Positions 1 to 8,560 of a stretch of DNA of 40,159 nt are shown here, piece after piece; within the stretch, counting starts at the first letter, position 1, and every line of letters begins with the position of its first letter. The notes beneath the pieces are model-generated. The model saw only the letters and a list, made by a program, of their open reading frames with translations. It was not told the origin of the DNA and searched no databases. The stretch spans positions 19,633 through 59,791 of the forward strand of contig JAMPIB010000016.1 in the NCBI GenBank assembly GCA_023663085.1, read 5' to 3'. Source of the DNA: Ruminococcus sp. (GTDB lineage Bacteria > Bacillota > Clostridia > Lachnospirales > Lachnospiraceae). The translations under genes were made by a program, and so were the position numbers.

Positions 1-68
1 TTTCCTATTTCTATTTCTTTCCTATTTCTATTTCTTTCCTATTTCTATTTCTTTCTTATTTCTATTTC
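1..68. repeat. 17-bp tandem repeat, four copies
   Basis: Units at 1-17, 18-34, 35-51 and 52-68; the first three are identical and the fourth has one change. On the minus strand the unit reads GAAATAGAAATAGGAAA, purine-only apart from T. The array begins at the stop codon of yqeK (62-64) and runs off the left edge, so its full length is unknown. No coding role is visible here. Confidence 0.95.
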
Positions 69-655
69 TTTCCCCGATCTTTCTGATCTCTATAATACTC
101 ATAAGTTTCCTGTGTCATGGAATCAATCTCTCCGCCGGTAGACAGCAGATAAGAGAGCGTATCTTCCAGTATTTTGAATAAAGTCTTATCCAGATCCTGA
201 TAGGCCATCTTTCGTATCTGCGAAAGATTGGCGGCGTGTTTCCGGCCCGGTTCGATATAGTCGGCAATATAGAGAATTTTTTCCAGTCGGCTCATGCCGG
301 GACGTCCGGTCGTATGATATCTGATCGCATTTAGGATATCCTCATCCTCGATGTCGTATTCCTTATGTGCAAGAAAACTGCCGGCTTTGGCATGTAATAA
401 TGCCGCCGGATTCTGCAATTCTACGTCGGAGACGGGCAGATCATGTTTCCGGCACAGCGCGATCAGTTTATCAGCCGGAAGGCATTTGGCGCAGTCGTGC
501 AGCATACCTGCGATAAGAGCGCTTTCGCTGTCGGCATCATGCACCATGGCCAGAGAAGCAGCCGTGTAGGCGACGGATAAAGTATGTTCGTAGCGTTTGG
601 CATTTAATTCTTTTTCCATATGTTTTCGTAATTTCTTCAGATCGACAGATTTCAT
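62..655 (-). CDS. yqeK: YqeK-family HD-domain hydrolase
   Basis: This 197-residue HD-domain protein belongs to the YqeK family, cytosolic metal-dependent hydrolases that split diadenosine tetraphosphate (known for the family). The metal ligands expected of an HD fold are visible: H24 in RYEHTLSVA, the H53-D54 pair in MLHDCAK, H114, and D132 in YIADYIEPGR. I chose the ATG at 655 because GGAGGA sits five bases upstream; a longer reading frame to 763 has an atypical hydrophobic N-terminus and overlaps nadD. It lies 46 bases downstream of nadD, the usual Firmicute order. Its stop codon falls inside a 17-bp tandem repeat array, so the last residues (GKK) are partly repeat-encoded. Confidence 0.93.
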   Translation of the reverse strand: MKSVDLKKLRKHMEKELNAKRYEHTLSVAYTAASLAMVHDADSESALIAGMLHDCAKCLPADKLIALCRKHDLPVSDVELQNPAALLHAKAGSFLAHKEYDIEDEDILNAIRYHTTGRPGMSRLEKILYIADYIEPGRKHAANLSQIRKMAYQDLDKTLFKILEDTLSYLLSTGGEIDSMTQETYEYYRDQKDRGKK

Positions 656-701
656 ATGATTCCTCCATTCCTGCACAGCGCCTGTGAAAAAAACAAAAAA
701 C

Positions 702-1313
702 TTATTTTTCACGGCAGTATAATTTATGGATGATGATATAATCATATACCGCCTCCGGAACAAGATAACGGATCGATCTTCCCTCTTTTAACAGACCGCG
801 TATCATAGAAGATGAAATATCGACATGATCTGTCTGGAGTACGGAAATATCGGCGTGATATTTTTCCTGTAAAAAAGATGCCTGCGTTTCCAGATCGGAG
901 ACGTTTTTATCGCCGCGTACAGCCGCCAGAACATGACAGTTGGCAAAGATCTGTGCGGGTTCTTTCCAGCTTTCGACAGCCCATAGATTATCGGCACCCA
1001 TGATAAAATAATAATCCGTGTTTGGATTTTTATCGCGAAGTTTTAACAGGGTTTCGTATGTATAGGCAATCTCTTCTTTCTCTGATTCTATCGTAGAGAG
1101 CGTAAAAAAAGGATTGTCTTCGATCGCCAGACGTATCATTTCGTTTCTGATATTTCCGGGCAGGACATCTTTTTGCACTTTCATATAGGGAATACCGTTT
1201 GGCAGAAAAAGAACTTCGTCCAGATGAAACTGCTCCCGTGCCTTTTCCGCAATCATCAGATGTCCTACGTGAACGGGATTAAATGTTCCGCCCAGAATCC
1301 CTACGTTTCTCAT
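702..1313 (-). CDS. nadD: nicotinate-nucleotide adenylyltransferase NadD
   Basis: This 203-residue protein transfers AMP from ATP to nicotinate mononucleotide, making deamido-NAD in NAD biosynthesis. The nucleotidyltransferase signatures are both present: GGTFNPVHVGHL at residues 8-19 (with the HxGH motif) and ISSSMIRG at 166-173. Length is typical of the family. The start codon overlaps the stop of the upstream yhbY by four bases (ATGA), which suggests translational coupling. yqeK follows. There is nothing unusual in it. Confidence 0.96.
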   Translation of the reverse strand: MRNVGILGGTFNPVHVGHLMIAEKAREQFHLDEVLFLPNGIPYMKVQKDVLPGNIRNEMIRLAIEDNPFFTLSTIESEKEEIAYTYETLLKLRDKNPNTDYYFIMGADNLWAVESWKEPAQIFANCHVLAAVRGDKNVSDLETQASFLQEKYHADISVLQTDHVDISSSMIRGLLKEGRSIRYLVPEAVYDYIIIHKLYCREK

Positions 1314-1597
1314 GGCAGTATGATCCTCGGCTTCTTTTTATCCGGTTTATAGAGAATGATCTTTTTGCCGATCACCTGCACAACCTGGGAATGCGTTCTT
1401 TCCGCGACCATATCGGCAATCTCGTGTGGATCGTCTGCGCAGTTTTTTAAAACAGCTATCTTGATCAGCTCTTTGGTGTTGAAAGTCTCTCCTATCGCTT
1501 CTGTGACTTCCGGCGTCAGGCTGGATTTCCCGACCTGGAAAATGGGATTTAAGCTGCTGGCGAGACTCTTTAAATAGGCTCTCTGTTTACTGGTCAT
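1310..1597 (-). CDS. yhbY: YhbY-type ribosome assembly RNA-binding protein
   Basis: A 95-residue CRM-domain (YhbY family) protein that binds pre-ribosomal RNA during assembly of the large subunit (family knowledge). The start MTSKQRAYLK, the GKSSLTPEV segment near residue 24 and the basic C-terminus match the family, and the size is normal. I chose the ATG at 1597 because AGGAG lies five bases upstream and the longer frame to 1636 adds residues not found in this family. It sits between obgE and nadD, a conserved Firmicute arrangement that joins ribosome assembly to NAD synthesis genes. Confidence 0.93.
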   Translation of the reverse strand: MTSKQRAYLKSLASSLNPIFQVGKSSLTPEVTEAIGETFNTKELIKIAVLKNCADDPHEIADMVAERTHSQVVQVIGKKIILYKPDKKKPRIILP

Positions 1598-1662
1598 TTT
1601 TACTCCTATCTGTCTGTTTATACAGACAAAATGCAATATATTACATTATAATCATAACAATG

Positions 1663-2961
1663 CTATTTGTAATAGTCAAAGGAAAGTCCGTACATCCTGA
1701 CGGTACTGCCCTCTTCTATGCCGAGTTCTTCCAGCTGCTTTAAGATACCGTTTTCTTTTAAGAAATTCTGGAAGAAACGGAACCCCTTTTCGGAATCGAG
1801 ATTCGTATAGGATAACATTTTTTCAATGCGGGGCCCTTCTACAACATATTCACTGTTTTCTTCGTCATAGGATACCGTAAAAGGTTCGTTTTGAACGCTT
1901 ATCTGTTCGGCCGGGACATACTCCGGTTCAAAGACTACCGGCTCGCCTGTCATCTCGTCCAGCCGGTTCTGCACCGCATAAAGCAGGTCACGGATACCCT
2001 TGCCGCTGATGGCGGATATCGGGTAAACGGGAATCCCCTGCGGTTCAAATTCCTGACGGATCTTTTTAACAGGATCATCCGGTGAATCCGCATCCTCAAA
2101 GATCATGTCAATCTTATTGGCGGCAATGATCTGTGGTCTGGCCGCGATATCGGGGTTATAAGCCTCCAGTTCCTTATTGATGGCATAAATGTCCGCTATC
2201 GGATCACGGCCCTCTGTAGAAGCCGCGTCCACGATATGCACAATGAGTCTGGTACGCTCAATATGCCGCAGAAATTCATGACCGAGGCCGACGCCTTCCG
2301 ATGCGCCCTCAATGAGTCCGGGGATATCTGCAATGACAAAGCCCCTGGCGTCTTCCAAGTCCACAACACCCAGATTGGGATTTAAAGTCGTAAAGTGATA
2401 ATTGGCGATCTTGGGTCTGGCATTGGTCACTTTGGATAAAAAAGTGGATTTGCCGACATTGGGAAATCCGACCAGACCGACGTCCGCGATGACCTTTAAT
2501 TCCAGAAGCAGTTCCAGTTCCATAGCCGGCTGTCCCGGCTGTGCGTATTTGGGCGCCTGCATTTTACTGGTAGCGTAATGCTGATTGCCGCTGCCGCCCC
2601 TGCCCCCTTTTAAAAGCAGGACCTTCTGATTCTCGCCGGACATATCGACAATGACCTTGCCGCTCTCCGCTTCTTTGATGACCGTTCCGGCAGGGACTTT
2701 GATGATGATATCGTCTCCATTTTTACCTGCACAGTTGCGTTTTCCGCCTTCTGCACCATTTCCTGCACAGTATTTTCGGATATGACGGAAATCCGTCAAG
2801 GTATTTAAACCCTCATCTATGACAAAATAGACGCTGCCGCCGTTGCCGCCATCACCGCCATCCGGACCGCCGTTTGGCACATACTTCTCTCTTCGGAAAG
2901 AAACATGTCCATCGCCGCCTTTCCCGCTTTTTACATAAATCTTTGCACGATCTGCAAACAT
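1663..2961 (-). CDS. obgE: Obg-family GTPase ObgE/CgtA
   Basis: A 432-residue GTPase that acts in late 50S assembly and stress/(p)ppGpp responses in the cytosol. It has all three domains in order: the glycine-rich Obg fold (about 1-158, with repeated GGDGG-type turns), the GTPase domain with P-loop GFPNVGKS (165-172), switch II DIPGLIEG (212-219) and ANKID (281-285), and a C-terminal OCT domain (about 355-432). The OCT domain is typical of Gram-positive Obg and absent from E. coli ObgE. AAGGAG precedes the ATG. A strong terminator lies between it and rpmA, so it may depend on read-through or its own promoter. Confidence 0.97.
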   Translation of the reverse strand: MFADRAKIYVKSGKGGDGHVSFRREKYVPNGGPDGGDGGNGGSVYFVIDEGLNTLTDFRHIRKYCAGNGAEGGKRNCAGKNGDDIIIKVPAGTVIKEAESGKVIVDMSGENQKVLLLKGGRGGSGNQHYATSKMQAPKYAQPGQPAMELELLLELKVIADVGLVGFPNVGKSTFLSKVTNARPKIANYHFTTLNPNLGVVDLEDARGFVIADIPGLIEGASEGVGLGHEFLRHIERTRLIVHIVDAASTEGRDPIADIYAINKELEAYNPDIAARPQIIAANKIDMIFEDADSPDDPVKKIRQEFEPQGIPVYPISAISGKGIRDLLYAVQNRLDEMTGEPVVFEPEYVPAEQISVQNEPFTVSYDEENSEYVVEGPRIEKMLSYTNLDSEKGFRFFQNFLKENGILKQLEELGIEEGSTVRMYGLSFDYYK

Positions 2962-2992
2962 ATTGCGCGCTCCTTATTTACAAATTCCTATT

Positions 2993-3030
2993 TTATTTAA
3001 AAAAGGCTTCAAACATATGCGTTTGAAGCC
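2993..3030 (-). terminator. intrinsic terminator after rpmA
   Basis: A perfect 10-bp stem, 3005-3014 paired with 3021-3030 and a six-base loop, is followed on the minus strand by six T residues. It lies 15 bases past the rpmA stop and 32 bases before the obgE start, so it should lower, or attenuate, transcription from rplU-prp-rpmA into obgE. Confidence 0.88.
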
Positions 3031-3045
3031 CGGTTCGTCTGCCGC

Positions 3046-3333
3046 TTACCTGCTCTCAACAGGGTATACGGAAGCCTGTTTCTTATCTCTTCCTTTTCTC
3101 TCAAATCTGAGAACGCCGTCAACCAATGCAAATAACGTATCGTCGCCGCCAATCCCTACATTGATACCCGGATGGATCTTCGTTCCGCGCTGTCTGTATA
3201 AGATATTTCCTGCTTTTACGAATTGTCCGTCAGCTCTTTTTGCACCTAATCTCTTGGATTCGGAATCTCTGCCGTTTTTGGTGGAACCGACACCTTTTTT
3301 ATGTGCAAAAAATTGAAGGTTCATATTCAACAT
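3046..3333 (-). CDS. rpmA: 50S ribosomal protein L27 with Prp-cleavable N-terminus
   Basis: A 95-residue L27, the large-subunit protein whose N-terminus reaches the peptidyl transferase centre. The N-terminus reads [10 protein letters not shown] before the conserved [14 protein letters not shown], matching the Firmicute form in which the first residues up to FFA are removed by the Prp cysteine protease (established in Staphylococcus aureus). The gene for that protease lies directly upstream, between rplU and rpmA. AAAGGAG precedes the start. An intrinsic terminator follows. Confidence 0.97.
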   Translation of the reverse strand: MLNMNLQFFAHKKGVGSTKNGRDSESKRLGAKRADGQFVKAGNILYRQRGTKIHPGINVGIGGDDTLFALVDGVLRFERKGRDKKQASVYPVESR

Positions 3334-3368
3334 AATACTGTCACTCCTTTCTCCATGGTCTGTAAACT

Positions 3369-3698
3369 TTACACTTCCTTTATGTCCAGTCTACAGTACT
3401 TTTTCCCATACTGTCCGGCAATATGGGTCAGTCCAAGTACCAGAGAATCTACTAAAACCCTGGAGTTTTCCTCTAAAGGTTCTATAAATTTACATGCGAT
3501 CAGTCCTTTTTTTTCATCGGTATCAACGACCATCCTCGTTTTCGTAAGTTCCTCTAAGGAATTGATGGTATTGATGACCAGAACGGAAACGGATGCGCAG
3601 ACGATATCTTTGCCGTAATCGTCGAATCCTGCATGTCCGCTGCATATAAAATCTATATATTCTCCCGTCTTTGTTTTATGAAATGTTACAGTGATCAT
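3369..3698 (-). CDS. prp: ribosomal-processing cysteine protease Prp
   Basis: A 109-residue protein of the YsxB/Prp family, the cysteine protease that trims the N-terminal extension of L27. The catalytic pair is visible at the family positions: H22 in CSGHAG and C34 in [10 protein letters not shown]. The length (109) is normal. Its ribosome binding site AAAGGTG abuts the stop of rplU nine bases upstream, so it is co-translated with L21 and L27, as in other Firmicutes. The substrate L27 with its FFA cleavage motif is encoded 35 bases downstream. Confidence 0.95.
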   Translation of the reverse strand: MITVTFHKTKTGEYIDFICSGHAGFDDYGKDIVCASVSVLVINTINSLEELTKTRMVVDTDEKKGLIACKFIEPLEENSRVLVDSLVLGLTHIAGQYGKKYCRLDIKEV

Positions 3699-3707
3699 TT
3701 CACACCT

Positions 3708-4013
3708 TTAAGCATTGATCTTCTCGATTTTCACCTGAGTGTATGCTTGTCTGTGACCGTTTTTCTTATGATAGCCGGATTTTCTCTTATACTTGTAAAC
3801 GATGACTTTAGGGCCGCGTCCCTGCTCCATAACGGTTGCGGATACGGTCGCACCGGCAACATCGCCTGCTACTTTCAGCTCTTTATCGCTGATGGCTATC
3901 ACCTGGTCAAATGTAACAGAAGCTCCTACTTCAACGTCAAGTTTTTCTACTTTGATCATATCGCCTTCGGATACTTTGTACTGTTTTCCGCCTGTTGCAA
4001 TAATAGCGTACAT
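3708..4013 (-). CDS. rplU: 50S ribosomal protein L21
   Basis: A 101-residue L21, a 23S rRNA-binding protein of the large subunit. MYAIIATGGKQYKV at the start and KRKSGYHKKNGHRQ near the C-terminus are diagnostic. I chose the ATG at 4013 because AGGAGG lies six bases upstream; the six-residue extension upstream (MRRRCH) is the translated ribosome binding site. It is the first gene of rplU-prp-rpmA, driven by the promoter at 4134-4162 through a leader of about 110 bases. Confidence 0.97.
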   Translation of the reverse strand: MYAIIATGGKQYKVSEGDMIKVEKLDVEVGASVTFDQVIAISDKELKVAGDVAGATVSATVMEQGRGPKVIVYKYKRKSGYHKKNGHRQAYTQVKIEKINA

Positions 4014-4127
4014 ATGGCACCTCCTTCGCATGAACCTGAGTTCATCTTACTCGCCAGTTTTGGTGACGCTAAGCCCCTTATTTTGATAAAGGGATGCGCG
4101 TAACTTAGACCTAACTGTGCGGCATAC
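4014..4127 (-). promoter_or_regulatory. rplU 5' leader (candidate L21 leader)
   Basis: The transcript from the promoter at 4134-4162 should carry about 110 untranslated bases before rplU. On the minus strand these hold a stem ATGAAC-TCAG-GTTCAT next to the ribosome binding site, a stem built on CGTCA/TGGCG, and another on CCCTT/AAGGG. Firmicute rplU operons are known to have an L21 leader RNA thought to give feedback control. I infer the same here from position and structure; I did not match the Rfam consensus. Confidence 0.6.
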
Positions 4128-4133
4128 TCGAAT

Positions 4134-4162
4134 ATTTTATCCTTTTTAAGACGATTTGTCAA
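4134..4162 (-). promoter_or_regulatory. sigma-A promoter of rplU-prp-rpmA
   Basis: Minus-strand -35 TTGACA (4157-4162) and -10 TAAAAT (4134-4139) are separated by exactly 17 bases. The -35 overlaps the stop codon of the NUDIX gene. Confidence 0.85.
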
Positions 4163-4719
4163 TATCTGGGGGGAAATTTTGCGAAAAAATACGCCGCCAT
4201 CTGTGCCCGCGAACTGAACTCTTCCGTTTCCAATAATTCCCGCACCTCTTCTTTCGTATAGAATCTGGCCTCAATCTGCTCGTTGTCGGAGGTATGGTCT
4301 TCAAAGCTGCCTTCCGCCTCCACAAAGGCAATCTGCGTCTTGACATCGGAAAAACCCACCGCCGCATAAGAGGGCCGCAGGATCTGTAAAATTTTTTTAA
4401 GCTGCAAGCCGGTTTCCTCATAAAGTTCTCTCTGGATGCACTCTTCGAGGGACTCTCCTTCTTCCAACATGCCGGCGCACAGGTTATAGACGTCATGATT
4501 GACGCCCATGCGAAATTCCCGTAAAAGCAGCATTTTATCCTCATAATAGGCAACGATGGACACGCCGCTGACGCGGCTGCCGAGCGATTGCGCGTCAGGG
4601 ATTTCATGTCTGCTGACGATTTCATAAATTTTTTCCTGACCCTTTTTATTCAGATAAGTCAGTTCGTAGTTTTTCAGATATTTTCCGTCTTTTACTTTTT
4701 TTAACTGTAATAGTTTCAT
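4159..4719 (-). CDS. NUDIX hydrolase, ADP-ribose pyrophosphatase-like
   Basis: A 186-residue NUDIX protein. The Nudix box is complete at about 83-105 (G-x5-E-x7-REL-x-EE-x-GL, with the REL/EETGL core), which supplies the metal-binding glutamates. The preceding segment (AYYEDKMLLLREFR) and overall length resemble ADP-ribose or nucleoside-diphosphate-sugar pyrophosphatases, but the substrate cannot be read from sequence. The start overlaps the RNase G stop by four bases (ATGA), so the two are probably co-translated. Its stop codon overlaps the -35 box of the rplU promoter. Confidence 0.9.
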   Translation of the reverse strand: MKLLQLKKVKDGKYLKNYELTYLNKKGQEKIYEIVSRHEIPDAQSLGSRVSGVSIVAYYEDKMLLLREFRMGVNHDVYNLCAGMLEEGESLEECIQRELYEETGLQLKKILQILRPSYAAVGFSDVKTQIAFVEAEGSFEDHTSDNEQIEARFYTKEEVRELLETEEFSSRAQMAAYFFAKFPPRY

Positions 4720-5942
4720 GGATCGGCATATCCTTTCTGCAGGCTGCGCATCTGCTCTGCAAACGGTTTGTTTTTCTTCTGACGCGTGATCTCCATGAGG
4801 CCGAGGCCCGTGATATCCACGACATAGGCAGGAACGGCGTCTTTTTTTAATAATGTCTTCATATATTCCATAAGCTGTCTGACGTGTTCCTGTTTTTTCA
4901 TATTGATAAAATCGATCAAGATCATTCCGGAAAGGTTTCTGGCCCGCAGCGCTTCGGCAATCGCTTCAGCGGCTTCTAAATTGATTTTCAGATAAGTCTC
5001 TTCCGGATTTTTGCGGGATTCGTATTTCCCGGTATTGACATCTATGGCGACGAGCGCTTCTGTCTGTTCGATGACCAGATAAGCGCCGGATTTTAACCAG
5101 ACTTTTTTCGCTAACAGTTCCCGGATTCTTGTTTCTATGGAATATAGTTTATATAGAGGCAGCCTGTCGTCTTCGTAGAAGCGGACCATAGCCGCGGTTT
5201 TGTTTTCGTTAGAAGGCTTGTAGCCTTCATGAAGGAGCGTTTCATAAATATCCTTTTCATCAGTGATGATCTCATCATATTCGGACTGGTAGCAGTTTCT
5301 GATAAAAGAAAGCCAGGCCGGGTCGCTTTGATACAGGCAGCTGAAACATGTCCTTTTATCACCGGTAGATAAAAGGCGTTCCATGCGCGCCGCCAGCGCC
5401 TGTGCTTCTGCAATCACAGCGTCCGGCTCTTCCAGACTGGCGGCGTTAGTGCGGATAGTCAGGGTAAAATGAGCGGCGATATCCTGCAAAGGCACCAGAT
5501 TTTTATATAGATGGTCATGCTTTTTCCCCAGTTTAGAAGATATTTTGATGCCGCTGCCGGGAGCAATTACCGTATAGGAGCCTGCCAGGGATAATCTGGC
5601 CGAAACGCCTGCCAGTTTGGTCTTAACCGGTTCTTTTACCAGTTGGACGAGCAGCTCATCGCCAATTTTCAGTATACCGTCGGATTTTCTGTTCGTTACA
5701 CAGGCACTTTTTGCCTCTGTCAGCGGCAGGAAGGTCAAGAGGCCCTTTTGTATCTCCACGAAAGCCGCCCCGATATTGTGAGAGATATTCTGCACTCTGC
5801 CAACGTAGATATTGCCGATCGCGGAGTCCGAGTCCGCATCATCCGCCTGTATGGATAATATATGATTCCGGCATATCAAAACAGAAAGTATTTTATCATA
5901 TAATCTTAAGATCAGAATTTTTCCTTTTTCAGGCGTCTGCAT
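4716..5942 (-). CDS. rng: ribonuclease E/G family endoribonuclease
   Basis: A 408-residue RNase E/G-type single-strand endoribonuclease used in rRNA maturation and mRNA turnover. The S1 region lies near residues 40-115 (NIYVGRVQNI, GAAFVEI) and the DNase I-like catalytic part carries the two metal-binding aspartates D301 (AIDVNTGK) and D344 (LIDFINMK). The protein stops at about residue 408, just where the family normally has the CPxCxG zinc-link and small domain; no such motif is present, so this is a minimal catalytic form. It starts inside the 3' end of the DUF2344 gene (14-base overlap) and runs into the NUDIX gene, in a conserved Clostridia block. Confidence 0.92.
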   Translation of the reverse strand: MQTPEKGKILILRLYDKILSVLICRNHILSIQADDADSDSAIGNIYVGRVQNISHNIGAAFVEIQKGLLTFLPLTEAKSACVTNRKSDGILKIGDELLVQLVKEPVKTKLAGVSARLSLAGSYTVIAPGSGIKISSKLGKKHDHLYKNLVPLQDIAAHFTLTIRTNAASLEEPDAVIAEAQALAARMERLLSTGDKRTCFSCLYQSDPAWLSFIRNCYQSEYDEIITDEKDIYETLLHEGYKPSNENKTAAMVRFYEDDRLPLYKLYSIETRIRELLAKKVWLKSGAYLVIEQTEALVAIDVNTGKYESRKNPEETYLKINLEAAEAIAEALRARNLSGMILIDFINMKKQEHVRQLMEYMKTLLKKDAVPAYVVDITGLGLMEITRQKKNKPFAEQMRSLQKGYADP

Positions 5943-6684
5943 GATGACTTCCTCCGGGATAGTCGCTGCCCACGGCTTCTAAGGGGATAAAAGGTTCCTC
6001 CTCCCCTGTCGTATAAGTTTCCATGCGCGTGATCTGATAAGCCTGCGGCGTATATTCCATGCCGCAATAGGTACACAGGGCTTCTAAGACCATTACAGGC
6101 TTGATATTGCCGCTGCTGCTGGCATTGACGAGCATGGAGATGACCGGATACGCGCCCGGCTGCGGATAAAAAGGACTGCTGACTTCTTTTATATCCAGTT
6201 CATAGATAGCAGGTTTTAAATCCAGTTCCAGCGTGCTTTTTTTGGTCTGCTTGATCACGGGGATCTGTTCCTGCGCATAGAAAGCGCTCAGTTTCCCGCT
6301 GATATTTTCTATGGCCAAACTGTGCCCGGCAGCGCGGACATGGTATCTGGCGGCCGCTACGCTGGCCATGGCGTTTTTTACATTATCCGGCAGCGCTTTT
6401 ACCGAGAGGATACGCAGGCCCTCGACCATCACGCCATTCAGGGCGTCTTTCATCTTATGTGTGGAGGGCAGGGAATTGACTTCGATATCCAGATATTCTC
6501 CCGCGCTCTCCAGACCGACACCTAGCGGCGCCGCAAAGGACATGACCTGATGCGGGCTGAAACCTTCCGTATATCTGACGTCGATATCCGCTCTGCGGAT
6601 GGCTTTCTGGAAAAAGCGCATCATATCCAGATGCCCGATGAATTTCATGGTTCCGTATTTGGCAAATTTAATTCTGATCTTCAT
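5929..6684 (-). CDS. DUF2344 (TIGR03936) radical-SAM-associated protein
   Basis: A 251-residue protein of the family TIGR03936/DUF2344, regularly encoded next to, or fused to, the B12-binding radical SAM protein just upstream. The start KIRIKFAKYG followed by FIGHLDMMRFFQKAIRRA and GFSPHQVMSFAAPLGVG is characteristic. GGGAGGA five bases ahead supports the ATG at 6684 rather than the one at 6702. It overlaps the upstream gene by 17 bases and the downstream RNase G by 14. Function is unknown; partnership with the radical SAM protein, perhaps in RNA modification, is inference from linkage. Confidence 0.9.
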   Translation of the reverse strand: MKIRIKFAKYGTMKFIGHLDMMRFFQKAIRRADIDVRYTEGFSPHQVMSFAAPLGVGLESAGEYLDIEVNSLPSTHKMKDALNGVMVEGLRILSVKALPDNVKNAMASVAAARYHVRAAGHSLAIENISGKLSAFYAQEQIPVIKQTKKSTLELDLKPAIYELDIKEVSSPFYPQPGAYPVISMLVNASSSGNIKPVMVLEALCTYCGMEYTPQAYQITRMETYTTGEEEPFIPLEAVGSDYPGGSHHADA

Positions 6685-8560
6685 CGTAATCCTCCCGTTC
6701 ATAGCAGATCCCGCCTCCGAAACGGTTAGCGCCGCAGCCCTGACACTGAACCCGGCAGTTGGGAGATACGGTCTGCGACATGGCCTTTTTCCATTCGCGC
6801 AGAAGGAACTCTTTGGTGACGCCGCAGTCTAAGAAGTCCCATGGGAAAATTTCGTCATCTTTTCTCTCGCGTACCGTATAAAAATTGGGATCTACGGCAC
6901 ATTTTTCAAAACTTTCCATCCAGATATCGTTGTGGAAACATTCGCTCCAGGAATCAAAAATACAGCCGTCCTGATAAGCCTGCAAAATGACTTTTGCAAG
7001 TTTTCTGTCACCCCTTGCAAGAATTCCTTCCAGTACACTGACGTCTGCCTCGTGCCAATTATACTTGATGCTCTTCTGATTGAGCTGTTCAAGGATGCCT
7101 TTTTTGGTCTGGTAAGCTTTTTCAAGAAATTCTTCTTTCGTACACATTCTCGCCCACTGAAACGGCGTAAATGGCTTGGGAATGAAGAAAGACGTGCTGG
7201 CCACAATCTGTACCCTGCCGTTTATACGCTTGTCCTTGGGTACAATTTCGTAAAAAAGAGCGGCAATCTTATTGGAGAGTTCACCAATGCCCCGGATATC
7301 TTCTTCGGTCTCCGTCGGCAGACCGAGCATGAAGTATAATTTGACGCGCGTCCATCCGCCTTCAAAAGCGAGCGCGGCGCCGCTTAAAATGACTTCCTCG
7401 GTCAATCCTTTATTGATGACATTTCTAAGCCTTTGACTGCCTGCTTCAGGGGCAAAAGTGAGGCTGCTCTTTTTAACGTCCTGTACCTTGCTCATCACGT
7501 CCAGAGAAAATGCGTCGATACGAAGAGAAGGTAATGAAATATTGATATGTTTATCCCTGCATTCCTGTATTAAGAACTGTAAAAGTTCGTCCAGGGATGA
7601 ATAGTCGCTGGAACTTAAGGAGCTTAGAGAAATTTCGTCATATCCTGTATTTTTTAACATGGTTACGGCATATTCTTTTAACTTATCAACATCCCGTTCT
7701 CTGACCGGGCGGTAAAGCTGTCCGGCCTGACAGAAGCGGCAGCCTCGGATACAGCCGCGCTGGATCTCTAAAACGGCCCGGTCCTGCGTGACCTGGATAA
7801 AGGGCACGATGGGTTTCGTCGGATAAAAGGTATCGGATACGTCCATGACAATTTCTTTTAAAATAGTATCCGGCGCTTTGTCATAGAGTTTTTTACGGCC
7901 TTTTATCGTACCATCCGGGTTATATTCTTCTTCATAAAAAGAAGGCACATAAATACCGGGAACCTGCGAGGCGTTTTTTAAAAAGTCCCCGCGGCTCCCT
8001 CCCGCCTTTTTATTATCTTTATAGATGTCTAAGAGCAGACGGTACTGCGTCTCGCCCTCTCCGATATAGAATAAGTCGAAAAAATCGGCGATCGGCTCCG
8101 GGTTATAACTGCACGGCCCGCCGCCAATGACGATGGGACATGAATCCCCCCGCTCTCCGGCGTATAGGGGTATCTGCGACAGTTCCAGAATCTGCAGGAT
8201 ATTGGTATAGCACATCTCGTATTGGATGGTGATACCGAGAAAATCCATGTCTTTTACGCTCTGTTGGGATTCCAGAGCAAATAAGGGGATATTTTCCTTA
8301 CGCATGATGGCGTCTAAATCAGTCCAGGGAGAATATACGCGTTCACACCATACATCCTCCCAGGAGTTAAACATGCTGTATAAGATCTGGATTCCCAGAT
8401 GTGACATACCGATCTCATAGATATCGGGAAAACACATACAGAAACGGATATCAACTTCTTCTTCGTTTTTCATGATGCAGTTGACTTCGTTGCCGATATA
8501 ACGGGCCGGTTTTTCTATCTGCATCAATATTTCATCTGACAGTGCCAGGTTTCTTACCAT
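6668..8560 (-). CDS. TIGR03960-family B12-binding radical SAM protein
   Basis: A 630-residue radical SAM enzyme. An N-terminal cobalamin-binding-like region (about 35-185, with IGGGPCSYNPEP and IGEGE) leads to the radical SAM core, where C270, C274 and C277 in RGCIRGCRFCQ form the 4Fe-4S site. The C-terminus holds a further cysteine cluster (CRVQCQGCG, then CYE) that may bind another cofactor. The length fits TIGR03960, whose reaction is not established. It is coupled to the DUF2344 gene downstream by a 17-base overlap and overlaps the small membrane protein gene upstream by seven bases. Confidence 0.92.
   Translation of the reverse strand: MVRNLALSDEILMQIEKPARYIGNEVNCIMKNEEEVDIRFCMCFPDIYEIGMSHLGIQILYSMFNSWEDVWCERVYSPWTDLDAIMRKENIPLFALESQQSVKDMDFLGITIQYEMCYTNILQILELSQIPLYAGERGDSCPIVIGGGPCSYNPEPIADFFDLFYIGEGETQYRLLLDIYKDNKKAGGSRGDFLKNASQVPGIYVPSFYEEEYNPDGTIKGRKKLYDKAPDTILKEIVMDVSDTFYPTKPIVPFIQVTQDRAVLEIQRGCIRGCRFCQAGQLYRPVRERDVDKLKEYAVTMLKNTGYDEISLSSLSSSDYSSLDELLQFLIQECRDKHINISLPSLRIDAFSLDVMSKVQDVKKSSLTFAPEAGSQRLRNVINKGLTEEVILSGAALAFEGGWTRVKLYFMLGLPTETEEDIRGIGELSNKIAALFYEIVPKDKRINGRVQIVASTSFFIPKPFTPFQWARMCTKEEFLEKAYQTKKGILEQLNQKSIKYNWHEADVSVLEGILARGDRKLAKVILQAYQDGCIFDSWSECFHNDIWMESFEKCAVDPNFYTVRERKDDEIFPWDFLDCGVTKEFLLREWKKAMSQTVSPNCRVQCQGCGANRFGGGICYEREDYDEDQN

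Noticed and set aside
2963-4103. Plus-strand open frames across rpmA, prp and rplU (for example 2963-3316, 3301-3618, 3633-4103)
   Set aside because: They lie antisense to well-identified ribosomal and prp genes, have no ribosome binding sites and no family resemblance.
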